Source: Verrucomicrobiota bacterium (GTDB taxonomy: Bacteria > Verrucomicrobiota > Verrucomicrobiia > Limisphaerales > J093). Taken from it: a stretch of 64,000 nucleotides of DNA. Both the position numbers and the translations under genes were made by a program. The stretch is from positions 496,001 through 560,000 of the forward strand of contig JADJWF010000011.1 in assembly GCA_016716505.1 (NCBI GenBank), read 5' to 3'. The notes under the pieces are model-generated. The model did not search any database. It was given only the letters and a program-made list of their open reading frames with translations, and was not told the DNA's origin. How positions within the stretch are numbered: the stretch's first letter is position 1; each line of letters starts with the position of its first letter. Positions 10,357-19,943 of the stretch are shown here, piece after piece.

Positions 10357-11225
10357 CTACTGCGGGCCGGGCTGTTCAGCCCTCTACGTTCCAGTCCGCA
10401 TGCATCACTGGCTGCAGAACAGCGAGCGTCCTTGATCCACATCGGTGGCAGATACTCCGTCAACTCCGGATGATCCATCACAAATTCGCGGATGATATGC
10501 AGGAACCACGGATAGCACCGGTCCTTTCGATACCAATCCACGCTGAAACACAAGTGCAGCATTTCGGGATCGTCGCTTTTTGAGTCCCCAAATACGACTT
10601 TATACTCCAGTTCTCTGGGCACAACGCCGATTCGCAAGCCAGACAAGTGTGCTGCTGCCAGGCGGTAATGCATGTCGTCGAAGTACACGAACGGGACGTT
10701 CCGATCGAGCAGGCTTTGGAGACTTGCCGCGTACGAGGCCCTTGCATGCTCCTTCACGTACACGCAGGAACCGCAGTACTCTCGATTCCACAGAAAACCC
10801 ACGCCCAAGCGCCGACAAAACTCAGGAAACGCTTGCGCGGCTTGCTCTCGTGCAGACTCCCGACTGCCGAAGATGACATCACCTTCCGTCCATACCCATG
10901 TCAGCTCCCTGCGGAGATAGCAGTCCGCATCCAGGTAGAACACATCCCCCTCAGGCCGGTCTTGAAGCAGTCGCAAAAACTCTCGGTTGCATTGGCTGAG
11001 TACAGCCTCACGCGACACACGTTCCTCAGAGCTTCGGATGATCTCGACCAGAACGTCAAGTCTATCCAAATACGCACATATTTCTGGAGCTAGCGATTCG
11101 CGCTGGCCGAGAAACACGGACGCATGAAGTCGGCTGTCGTGTGGGAGGTGTCGACGAACCGTATAGACGCTGGGCAAAAGGGCGGACAAGTACGGGACAG
11201 TCGCAAGTTGAAAAACCGAGAGCAT
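10353..11225 (-). CDS. Putative GT-A type glycosyltransferase
   Basis: This is a 290-residue protein with no signal peptide. A central VFYLDADCYL motif, containing a D-x-D pair after a hydrophobic strand, is the nucleotide-sugar/metal site of GT-A enzymes such as family 8. The fragments around it (GDVIFGS; VYVKEHARASY; VYFDDMHYRLAAAH) fit the donor-binding core and a later acidic loop. I cannot place it in a named family. It heads a coupled operon (PA14 protein, GT2, SufU-like, then RHS). A GAAAGA sequence just before the ATG can serve as ribosome binding site. Confidence 0.6.
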   Translation of the reverse strand: MLSVFQLATVPYLSALLPSVYTVRRHLPHDSRLHASVFLGQRESLAPEICAYLDRLDVLVEIIRSSEERVSREAVLSQCNREFLRLLQDRPEGDVFYLDADCYLRRELTWVWTEGDVIFGSRESAREQAAQAFPEFCRRLGVGFLWNREYCGSCVYVKEHARASYAASLQSLLDRNVPFVYFDDMHYRLAAAHLSGLRIGVVPRELEYKVVFGDSKSDDPEMLHLCFSVDWYRKDRCYPWFLHIIREFVMDHPELTEYLPPMWIKDARCSAASDACGLERRGLNSPARSR

Positions 11226-11344
11226 TCTTTCGGTTCACATGTTACGTGTTAACAGACTATTTTCGAAAAGTCGCCATGAGACCCATCTGACTGCGCCGCT
11301 CAACTGTCGGTCATCGCTGACTTCCTCATTCCGTGCCATTTTCC

Positions 11345-11848
11345 TCACGGCTGACGCACGACGTAATAGCCGTCAGAATCAATAGGCAATGAGGTGAGTT
11401 GGCTCAGCGACAGAGTCTTCTTGGCTTTCCCGTTCTTCATAATGCGCAGAATTGGGACGTTTCGAGACGAGGCATCCGCCACCTTCACGACTCCAAAAAG
11501 ATAGGTTGTGCAGCCGTGCGCAAGGGCCGGTACATCTATTACTATCCTACCGTCAGCTGGCACCGAATACGTCCCACCTTTCTGGATTATAGCCTGGAAT
11601 TGCTCGGGGTGGTCTGTCTCAATCCGCAACTTCTCTTGCGATGGAGGTGAGCCGGGCCGCATCACATTGACACATCCCGAAAGCAAAATGAGTAGTGCAA
11701 ACAACGGCAGCGCATAAGACTGCCGGTGAACAAAGCGCGTCTCTGAAGCGCCCCCACCTTCAGGCGCATCAGGCAACGTGCCATTTCTGAACGGGCGTTG
11801 AGATCGCTCGTGCGCAATGAGAGCTTGGGGATAGTTAAGGTAGTTCAT
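11345..11848 (-). CDS. Putative lipoprotein, second gene after RHS tip 2
   Basis: This is a 167-residue protein. After a polar N-terminal stretch of about 45 residues comes a hydrophobic segment ending in LLSGC, a lipobox, so the real start may lie further in and the mature protein would be lipid-anchored. The rest is a compact beta-type domain with no family I recognise. Its ATG lies 14 bases inside the upstream lipoprotein gene, so both are translated together. The tandem of two lipoproteins behind a toxin tip suggests an immunity module or an accessory of it. Confidence 0.5.
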   Translation of the reverse strand: MNYLNYPQALIAHERSQRPFRNGTLPDAPEGGGASETRFVHRQSYALPLFALLILLSGCVNVMRPGSPPSQEKLRIETDHPEQFQAIIQKGGTYSVPADGRIVIDVPALAHGCTTYLFGVVKVADASSRNVPILRIMKNGKAKKTLSLSQLTSLPIDSDGYYVVRQP

Positions 11849-12365
11849 TTCCGCCCCCTTCGAGGACAGGGCGCAAGAGGAATGGTTGGGCAGAGCGACC
11901 AACGTCTGACAGCCCAACCGAAATGCTGTACGTAAATCGCCGAACAAAACGAACATCTCGGAGTTGCTCGTGCCAGAGCATGAGTCGTTCTGGTGACCGG
12001 GACAACTGCCACTGACTGATCGGTGCTCGCGCTTCGGCAATTACCGTTCCATCGTCTTTCCTTATCTCGATGTGCAGAATCGCGTTCTCGTAATGCGAAC
12101 CCCTTACAACCGATGCTGGATCCGCTTTTCTGGCGACGTTGGTGACTACCAAGCCGAATGTCAGTCTGGCACTTGGAACGCCTTTGAATGTAAACGTCTG
12201 GTGTGCGCTCCTTGTGATGTCGAATGACTCGAATACGATCGTATACCGGGGATAGGACCAGAAGCCCTTGTCCGTCAGCACTCCATCTCCTGTGAACGAT
12301 GTTCTACAGCCCATTAGAAATCCGATGGCAATCACGAGTGCAGCCGACAAGATTAGAATACGCAT
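11835..12365 (-). CDS. Putative lipoprotein directly after RHS tip 2; immunity candidate
   Basis: The preferred start is the ATG at 12365 (M-R-I-L-I-L), 13 bases after the RHS copy 2 stop, giving 176 residues. The signal sequence ends in GFLMGC, a clear lipobox. The mature part has alternating hydrophobic beta strands and a conserved-looking segment around YTIVFESFDI. No family is recognised. Its place next to the variable tip and the membrane anchoring fit an immunity protein that neutralises a toxin acting outside the cytoplasm; this is inference from position. Confidence 0.6.
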   Translation of the reverse strand: MRILILSAALVIAIGFLMGCRTSFTGDGVLTDKGFWSYPRYTIVFESFDITRSAHQTFTFKGVPSARLTFGLVVTNVARKADPASVVRGSHYENAILHIEIRKDDGTVIAEARAPISQWQLSRSPERLMLWHEQLRDVRFVRRFTYSISVGLSDVGRSAQPFLLRPVLEGGGNELP

Positions 12366-12378
12366 TTGACGCGAATCG

Positions 12379-12944
12379 TTAGGTGCCGGGGAAACAGGCG
12401 CATGAAACACTCCTGGAACTATCGTCACAGTCGTCCCAGCCATATGCTCCGGAAGGCTTTGGGTTGTTGATTCCACAACATTTCAGGAGGCTATTGGCGA
12501 AATAATTGCTGTTGCATTGGTCCTTGTCATACGGATAGCTGTCCTTATTGACGCTGAACTGCCCGGCGATACAGTCACACCGCCCGGAGCCCTGACAGAC
12601 GGCTTTGCCCTTTCCTTTATCTCTGGGATCGTCAATGACTTTGGTCGCAATCCCATTGTTATTTAGGAGGCTGTAGCTGTGTCCGCCACACTCGATCCAA
12701 CAATGCTTTTGAAATGTCACCCTTCCGATCCCAGTCAATGGGCGGCAGCGCAGTTCCCAAAGCCCCGAAGGGTCAATCGTAGTGAGTGGACTGTTGGAAA
12801 CGAATACGTACATTTGCCCTTGTTTCGTCTCACTGGGGACGACACCTGCTGGCCCTGTTTCCGCAATGGGGATTCCAAAACTGTAAGGCGAGTAGTTCAA
12901 CTCAGGAGAGTTCACATCCACTTCGACGACCGGATCTCGTGTGA
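12379..12944 (-). other. RHS tip 2: Cys/His-rich C-terminal domain, possibly papain-like
   Basis: After LGRW the tip has a long linker with a second N/DPSG motif. It then has a domain of about 130 residues with KHCWIECGGHSYSLLNNNG near its start and DQCNSNYFANSLLKCCG near its end. A His beside a Trp early and a Cys/Asn-containing helix late recall circularly permuted papain-like or LRAT/NlpC-type domains seen in other RHS tips. The assignment rests on this pattern only and is weak. Confidence 0.4.
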
Positions 12945-15900
12945 TCCATCGTCCGAGTTTGGGGTGGTAGCAGCGGTGTCTGACCTGGTAGAGGCCGGAC
13001 TCGGTGTCGAGCCGGTAGGCGGCGAAGCCGGTTTCCCAGTCGTAGAGGCTGGAGGCGCGGGCGCCGAAGCTGGCGTCCATCACCCGTTGCGGCCCGAACC
13101 CGTCGTAGCCGTAGCGCTCCTGCACCGCGCCGGTGGTGTTGATGATGGCCGTGACCGAGAGGTGATCGTGCAGGACGTAGAACCGTTCGCTGCTCCGGTC
13201 CCGTTCTACGAGGTCATCGACGTGGCGGATGCCCCAGACGAACTGCCGGTCCGCCGTGGTCAGCGCGTTGAGCCGCTCCTCCAGCACCTGCCAGCGGCTG
13301 GAGTAGTAGTAATGCCGGGTGTTGCCGCCGGCCACTTTCGTCAGCCGCCGCTTGAGCCCGTCATAGCGGAGCGTGGAGACCACGGCGCCCCCAGTGACCT
13401 TCACTTCGACCAACCGATCCCAGGCGTCAAACTTGCAGTCGTAACTGCTGGCGGGCGTGGCCGGCTGCGGCACCTTGGTCGTGTTGCCCGCCGCATCGTG
13501 CGTCGGGTCCACCCAATCGGGCGTGCCGGTAAGCGTCAGGATTTCATTGGCTTTGTCGTGGCTTCGGTTCTGGTCCAGCGTCGTGCTCCCGTTGACCTTG
13601 GTCACGTAGGCACTGGTTGTGCCCCCGCCAGTTTCCCGTCGGATCGTAGTTCCAGTCCTCCTGCCAGACCGGCGTGCCGCTGATGTCGGTCTTGCCGGCG
13701 TTGAGGTTGCCCCGCTTGAGGGTCTTCAACTGGTAGAGATTGTCGTAGAGGTAATACTCGTCCTGGTTGCTGGTGCCTACCAGGTTGTCCCGCCACACAC
13801 GGTTGCCGGCCCGATCAAAGCCGTACTGCACCCGCTCCCGGTGCGTGCCGTCGCTGGTCTTGAGCCAGCGCTGGTCCACCAGGCGGCCGAACCGGTCCAG
13901 GCCAGTATATTGGTCGCCCGCGTCGCCGTTGGGCTCGGCGCCTTGCTTGGAGGTAGGTGAGCTCGACGCCGGGCTCGCCCGAGTAGTTGACCCGGATGGG
14001 CAGGTTCAGGCCCAGGTAGCTGTAGCCCGCCAGCACCGTCGTGCCTTGTTTGAGTGAGGCCAGCCGACTGAGCAGGTCATCCCCGCCGCCCGCCGTGCCG
14101 TAGTCCAGCGTGACCACCCGGCTATCGGGATAGGTCAGGGAGGTGGGGCGCGTGTGATTCGCGCTGCCATCGGCATAGGCATACTGCACTTTGGGCGTGC
14201 TCCCAATGACCACCGCCCCGCTGTGGGACTGATAATCGGCGGTCAGCAGGCTGAAGTCATTGTAGGCAAACTGCACCTCGTTGACGATGGTGCCGCTGCC
14301 CACCGTGGCGTTGTCGTAGCTGCTGATCTTCTCCAGCATCCCGCGGATCTCGTAGCTGCGGGTGATCCGTTTGACGGTCTGGTCGATGCCCACGCCAAAA
14401 GCCGTGACCCGATCGTGCAGCAGCCGTCCCAGCTTGTCATAAGACGTACTCATGAACCGTGGCGGTCGCCTCGCCGGTGTGCTTTGGGCAGCGTTTTCTT
14501 GGTCACTTCCCCCAGCCGGTTGTACTCGAACTTTACCTGGTCGGTGCCGCTCGGATCGGTGTCCGTCGAATCGGGATAGATCACCGCCCGCAGCAGCTCG
14601 TTGCTCGCTACCGCCGATTCGGTGAGCGTCGTGCCGTAGAAGTATTGGGTCAACTGGTCGCCAGTGACCGAGTTCTTGGCCGTCAGGGTTTGCAGCCGAT
14701 CGTCGGCATTGTAGGCGTACTGAGTCTCGCGAGCAATCCCGCCCACATCCTCGACCTTCCTGGTGGGCCGGCCAGCGTGATCAAAGGTCGATTCGGTGAC
14801 CACCCCTTTCGGGTCGGTGGTCTGGTAAGCCTCGCCCGCCGTGTTGTAGGCCGTCAGAGTTGACCAGCACCGTGTCCGAGCGGGCCGGGATCGTGGCCGG
14901 ACGGCTGAACGCCGCCGCCGCGTTGGTGCCGTAGTCGGCCGAGGCTTGCTCGCGACCGAGGGCGTCCGGATAAAGAGCCACGTAGCTGACCCGCGCTTTG
15001 GGCTCGGTGCTGGGCGTTTGAAGCTCACCGGTGCCGGTAGCGTTGTGGAAGCGCTCGCGGCTGGTCTGCTGAATGACGTTGCTGGCGGCATCGTAGGTGA
15101 ACTCTTCCTGCCGCATCACCGTGTCGTTGGTGACGACGCTGGCGCTCGCGTAGGTCGGCGCCGTGGCATTCGAAGTCACGTAGCGCTTCTTGACCCGGCC
15201 CACGCCGTCATAGCTGGCCTTGTTCAGCGCGCCGGTCCCGGGAGCGGTCTGCAACATGAGATTGCCGCTGGGATCATACCAGAAGTCATCCTTGAGGCTG
15301 TTGCCCACCGCGCCCGTGCTCGGGTTCACCGCGTAGGTGAGCCGCTGATAAACCCGATCCCGGTAATCGTAACTGGTCGTCTGCCGGCCAATGAGAACAT
15401 CCGTTGCCCCATTCTTGCGATCTACTTGCGTGACCCGGTCCAGGTTGTCGTAAGTATAGACTTCCTTGGTGTTGACCTCCCCGGTCAGGCTGGTCCGGCG
15501 ATTGCGGAAGTCGTAGCCATAGTTGCTGACGCGCGTGGTCGAGGCATTTTCCCAGCGGGTCACCTGCGTCAGGTTCCCGTTCTTGGCTGCAGCGCCAGCG
15601 TCGTACACGTACGCCTCGACTTTCACCATGTTGTTGGGCGCGCCGCTGCCCCCGGGATTGGTTTCGGTGGCCCCGGTGTCATCCGTCCCCACCCACCGTT
15701 CCTTTACCCAGCCGGGGGTGTGATACACCAGCCGGCTGATCGTCCCTCCCGGCGTCCTGGTCCGTAACGGCCGGTTTATGCTGTCAAAACCGTAAACCGT
15801 CAGGCTGTAGTTATCCGTCGCGGTGCCTTCGCCAGTCGTCGGGATGCTGAAGTAACGCCGCTGTGCGTTGGGCGAACGCTGGTTGTTGACAAAGACGCTC

Positions 15901-18239
15901 TTGCTCCAGCGCACCCAGCGACTTTGCGTGGCGAGATCCTCGGTCGCCGTCAACGCTCCGCTGACTGCCGGATCACGCTTGGTGACGATGATGTCGGTGG
16001 GCCGCATGCTGCCGTCCAGCTTGGTGAGGGTGATGGGTTCAATCAGCGTGTACGCGCTGGTGCCCACGTTGAAATAACCCGAACCGCTGCGGATCTCCGA
16101 AGCGCATTTGTAGATCGTCCACTGCGCCCGCCGCACGTTGGTAGCCACTCCACTCAGCGAAATCTGGTGCGGCGGCCCCAACTCCTGCGTCGGCCGTCCC
16201 AGAGTGTCCACCGTGTAATCCGTGATCAAATGCAGTCCGCCGCCGGCCGGCGTGGTCCACCCCGAGGGCACCGGCGGGGAATCGGAGATCAGGCTCACGT
16301 TCACGTCGTCAATCCGCTGGATCAGCCCGCCCGAAGCGTCGTCATACTTGAAGCGGGTCAGGAACCCCCGCTCATCTTTTAGCCAAATCACCCGTCCATA
16401 CTCGTCAAACCGCTCCACCCGGCTCTCCGCGGTGTTGGACCCATGTTGGGCTGTGGTCACTGCGGGCCAAGTCGTCGTTTGCTGGTCCATCTGGACCGTG
16501 TTGGTGAACCACGTCTGCGCGAAGGTCGTGGTCGCCGGGTCGCTTCCTCCCCGAGTCGCTCCGGTACTCGATCCGCTTCCACACCGGATAGACGGTCTTG
16601 CCACCCGCCGTCCGGGTCGCGTACTGCCATTCCCGCACCTTGATCTCTGTGCCGGTGTTGCCTTGCTTGACCTTCTCGTAGCGCAGCCGACTGGGCGCTT
16701 CGCCGGTAATGGAACTCGATTGGGCCGGGTAGTACTCGTACACGCGGATCAGCCCCACGCTGCTGTTGAGCGTCACCAGGCCCGGCGACGCTTCCGAATA
16801 GCTGGCCACCGCTTCGGAAGTCCCCCGCTGAATCACCCGTCCCTGCCCGTCATACTTGAAATACTCGTACCACTTGTTGCCGGTCGGACTCCCTCCGCTG
16901 TATTCCTCCAGCACCTTCAAGATCGGCTGGCCCGCGTAGTTGCAATAGACCGTGAGCTTGTGGCCGTCGGGCCGCGTCTCCACCGTCTTCTTCTTCCAGT
17001 TGTTGAATCCGTCCGCATGCGCGCTGGTCGCGTATGTGTAGCCATAAGCTGCTCCGCGAGGCCGTGGAACTGGACCCTGCGTCGTTAACGCTGCCCTGGC
17101 CATTGACGATCTCCGTCGTCACCCGCTTGTTGGTCCCATCATCGTACTCAAATTGGTGATCAGCGTAGTTGTTCAGCGTCGTATCATCCTCGGCGTCCGG
17201 ATCGGTCATCCCGGCTGCCGCCATCCGCGCGCACCCCTCCGGCCCTACCACGTACTTAAGCCCGTGCACAATGCCCCCGCCCCCGTCGGCGGTGTGGTAG
17301 CGAAAATAGTTCTTATGCACGTCGTCCCACGCCGAGCCATTCCACTCCTGCAGCAGCGCCTGCTTCAGGTCTCCAGTCAGCCCGTTGCCGGTCCCCGTCT
17401 CGTGATAGGTGTAACTGATCCGCCGCACGTTGGTCGTGCCCCGCTTGAGCGTCACGTATTGCAGGCGGCCGCTGTTGACCCCGGAAGTGTAATACTCGTA
17501 GTTGTAGCTGATCCCCGGCGAGGACCCCATGCTCAACACCGTTACCCGGTTGTTCGCGTCGTACGTCGGTGTGTAGGTGTGGCCGTAGGCGTCGGTGAAA
17601 CTCTTTCAACTGGCCCTGCTTAGCGGCCGGAATGGCCGCGTCAAAACCAAAAACTTCGTCACCTGCCCCTGGGCATCCGTGAAGGTGAACTCGTTGCTGC
17701 TGCCGGTCCCCGACTCCGCTCAGCGTCTCCGGACTGAAAAACCGGGCCACGTAAAGGCTGCCGCTCTTGTTAAACCAGATGGCGTCGTTGATGATCCCGA
17801 TCACCGCGATGTTCCCGCTGGCGTCCTTGCCCAATTGCGGCAGTTCCTTCACGAACCAGCGAAACCCGTTGATCCCCGGCGTGCTGTCGGCCAGCAGTTG
17901 GTTGGAATAGCTTAGCGTGTGCCCCCAGTTCAATCCGTAGCCCCGGGACTTAAGCCCCGGCGTCACCTGCCGAATCTCGCCGTTGGCATACCGCAACGGA
18001 AAAGCCGAATACCCGGCGTCCGGTGGAGCCGCGCAACTCTCGCTGGATGAACTGCTTGAACTGGTCGAACTGGAACTGGCCCGAACCCCTGCGGCCCCCG
18101 CGCTGGCCGGCTGAATCGGCGTGCTGAACGCACCCTCAACCCCGCCCGAATCTCCGCCCCCATCAGCCGGACAACTGCTCGGACTTGAAGAACTGCTCGT
18201 GCTCGAAGACGACGCGTAGTAGTAATTGGGGTAGGCCAT
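12379..18239 (-). CDS. RHS/YD-repeat polymorphic toxin, copy 2 (several apparent frameshifts)
   Basis: The start is the ATG at 18239 with GGGGGAAAGAGAAG ahead as ribosome binding site. The N-terminus is Ser-rich and has no signal peptide. It is followed by the RHS core with YD repeats and the LGRW..RDP end motif, then tip 2. Relative to the other copies there are about eight small indels, near 17,715, 17,046, 16,547 (two C fewer), 14,857, 14,483, 14,441, 13,950 and 13,624. At each site another copy keeps the frame. The longest open pieces are 16,604-14,781 and 13,605-12,379. With indels corrected the protein would be about 1,950 residues. RHS cores encapsulate and autoproteolytically release the C-terminal toxin; the secretion route here is unknown because no PAAR, VgrG or signal sequence is seen. 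Confidence 0.8.
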
Positions 18240-18373
18240 AACTTCTCTTTCCCCCGTTGACGGAACCTCTGCCTCGGCGGACCAAATCGCGCCACAACCC
18301 GCCCCGCGCCCCCACAGCGCCCGCGACAACCCGGCGGCCATGACGCATTTGACTTTTCACGCTTGCTCCCAGC

Positions 18374-18401
18374 AACTTACCCTCCACTCGCCACTTCGCA
18401 A
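18374..18401 (-). promoter_or_regulatory. Candidate promoter of RHS copy 2
   Basis: TTGCGA-16 bases-TAAGTT on the minus strand, about 135 bases before the RHS start, identical in copy 1 and kept in the diverged leader of copy 3. Confidence 0.4.
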
Positions 18402-18489
18402 GTGACGTTTTGATGACGCGCGGCGTGCGGGCGTGCAGGCAGTTCAAGTCGTGCATGCGCAAAGATTCCCCGCGCAGCCAGCCCGATCT

Positions 18490-18853
18490 TCAACAGGATG
18501 GCTTCGGATCGAAGGCCTCCAACACGGTCCGCCAGGGCAGCAGCACGCACGGAATCCGCGCCGGAAAGGGGTGCACACCGCCAAGGGCCAGCAACTCTCC
18601 CTGGCAAACGCTACTCGCGTTAATGTCTGCTTTCGTTGCCATTGCCTCGACTGCCTTGCTCAACTCACGCACGCTCTGCCAGTCCAAGCCCCGGACCACT
18701 TCAGTCAACAGGGACGCCGAAGCACGGCACAGCGCGCAGCCGAAGGATTCAAATGACGCCTCCCGCACTATGCCGTCCTCGACCCGCAGATACACCGTGA
18801 TGCAGTCGCCACAGAGTGGATTTTTGCTCGAAGCGCGCAAGTTCGCGCTCGAA
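18490..18853 (-). pseudogene. 5'-truncated SufU-like gene
   Basis: From 18,853 down, the frame matches the SufU-like gene at 7514-7952 from about residue 27 on and stays open to the TGA at 18,490. It keeps NPLCGD, FGCALC and RIPCVLLPW, so all three ligand cysteines are present. The native start and the first 26 codons are missing; upstream of the joint the frame reads into unrelated sequence with only a fortuitous ATG at 18,948. It is probably a passenger of the RHS duplication, but it serves as the frame reference for the full-length copy. Confidence 0.7.
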
Positions 18854-18947
18854 ACCCGCACTCGGCTACCCGCGAGGATGGGGAAAAAACTGGCAGCACG
18901 TTCGTAAATCCTTCGAACTCGGTCAGATCCATAGCCAAATGCACCCA

Positions 18948-19451
18948 CTACTGTGTCAGATGGATGTTATTAGCGTATCTTCGAAGCCTTTCGATCCGCT
19001 CCACAAGCCCGTTTTCACGTTCGAAAGGAGTGCGATGAGTGCGTTTAGATCCGCCTAGTGCTATACTGGCCTCAATGTAGCTGCCCCAATACCGCGCACA
19101 GATTCCTTCGATTCGGATCGGTCCGTCTTGTTGGATGATTTGAAATGCGATCTGTTTCCGAGGACCGATGGTCCACTTAAGTTTGCAAACTGCTTGAGCG
19201 CTCGTGGCTGGTGAAGTGTAATCAGAAACGAGATAACCGTATCCGGTTTCTTCAAGGACCAATCGATAGCCGTACCAGTCCCATTGGATCGGACTGCACC
19301 ACGCTCCGACGAGATCTCGCTCGTGGAGGACGAAGTCTTTCGAGGCGCTTGGACCGACGCAAGACACAATGAGTAACACTGTCGCGACAGCACAGCACAT
19401 TTTGATGCCTGACTGTACAGACATTGCATCAAGTATCGATAGTTTATTCAT
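18948..19451 (-). CDS. Putative lipoprotein directly after RHS tip 3; immunity candidate
   Basis: The start is the ATG at 19451, one base after the RHS copy 3 stop, so translation is probably coupled. The 167-residue product has an N-terminal polar stretch, a hydrophobic segment and the lipobox LIVSC at about residue 31, giving a lipid-anchored mature domain of about 135 residues. That domain is beta-rich with several Trp and Tyr (GAWCSPIQWDWYGYRL) and two further Cys. No family is recognised. Adjacent to a tip with a zinc-peptidase motif, it is a good candidate for a periplasmic inhibitor of that peptidase; this is positional inference. Confidence 0.6.
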   Translation of the reverse strand: MNKLSILDAMSVQSGIKMCCAVATVLLIVSCVGPSASKDFVLHERDLVGAWCSPIQWDWYGYRLVLEETGYGYLVSDYTSPATSAQAVCKLKWTIGPRKQIAFQIIQQDGPIRIEGICARYWGSYIEASIALGGSKRTHRTPFERENGLVERIERLRRYANNIHLTQ

Positions 19452-19452
19452 T

Positions 19453-19943
19453 TCAATAGGGGCCTCCAGGCCCGTTACAGCCGATGCACGTTTCAATGTT
19501 GTACGCGCGTTTGTCCGCAAGAGGACAGCATGTCGGCCAGTCTGCGCCTACACCTCCAATCGAGTGCGCCAGCTCATGTAGAAGAGTGCAGCCAGCCCCG
19601 CACTGCGTGAGATTGTTCACACAGATCGTAATTCGGCCAAAGCAACTCGATCCGCAGCTAGAACATCGCTTGCATTTGACGCGAACATTCTTTTGATATT
19701 TTCCTGTGCAAAGGTCCTCCATCTTCTTCCTGCCCTTGGCGCTGAGGCAACTAAGGCAGCCGCTGGATATTGCATTTTGGCAGGCCTTCTTGAGACCGTC
19801 ATCGAGATCTTTCTGATTCTGCGGAGTGCATGAAGGATCGTATACGATACCGCTTCCGCTCGGATCCGGTTGGGCGATGCTGCGGTTTAGGGCGTATGTG
19901 TAGAGATTGGCGCTGTCGTTATATTCTAATGGATCTCTGGAAG
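19453..19943 (-). other. RHS tip 3: zinc metallopeptidase-like toxin domain
   Basis: After LGRW..RDP comes the DPSG linker and a domain of about 125 residues with many Cys. It holds CTLLHELAHSIGG, the HExxH zinc-peptidase signature, and about 20 residues later an AYNIETC segment whose Glu could be the third zinc ligand (gluzincin-like). The multiple Cys pairs would suit an oxidising compartment. The frame is open throughout the tip. Target unknown. Confidence 0.7.

Larger units (their letters stand above)
12945..18853 (-). repeat. Long repeat unit 2 (RHS core plus leader plus truncated SufU-like gene)
   Basis: This unit matches 2445-7874 apart from small indels and the 449-base deletion in unit 1. 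It breaks off at 18,853 within the SufU-like coding sequence. From 12,945 to 18,239 it also matches unit 3. The break at 18,853 joins directly to the region downstream of the tip 3 lipoprotein gene. Confidence 0.9.
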
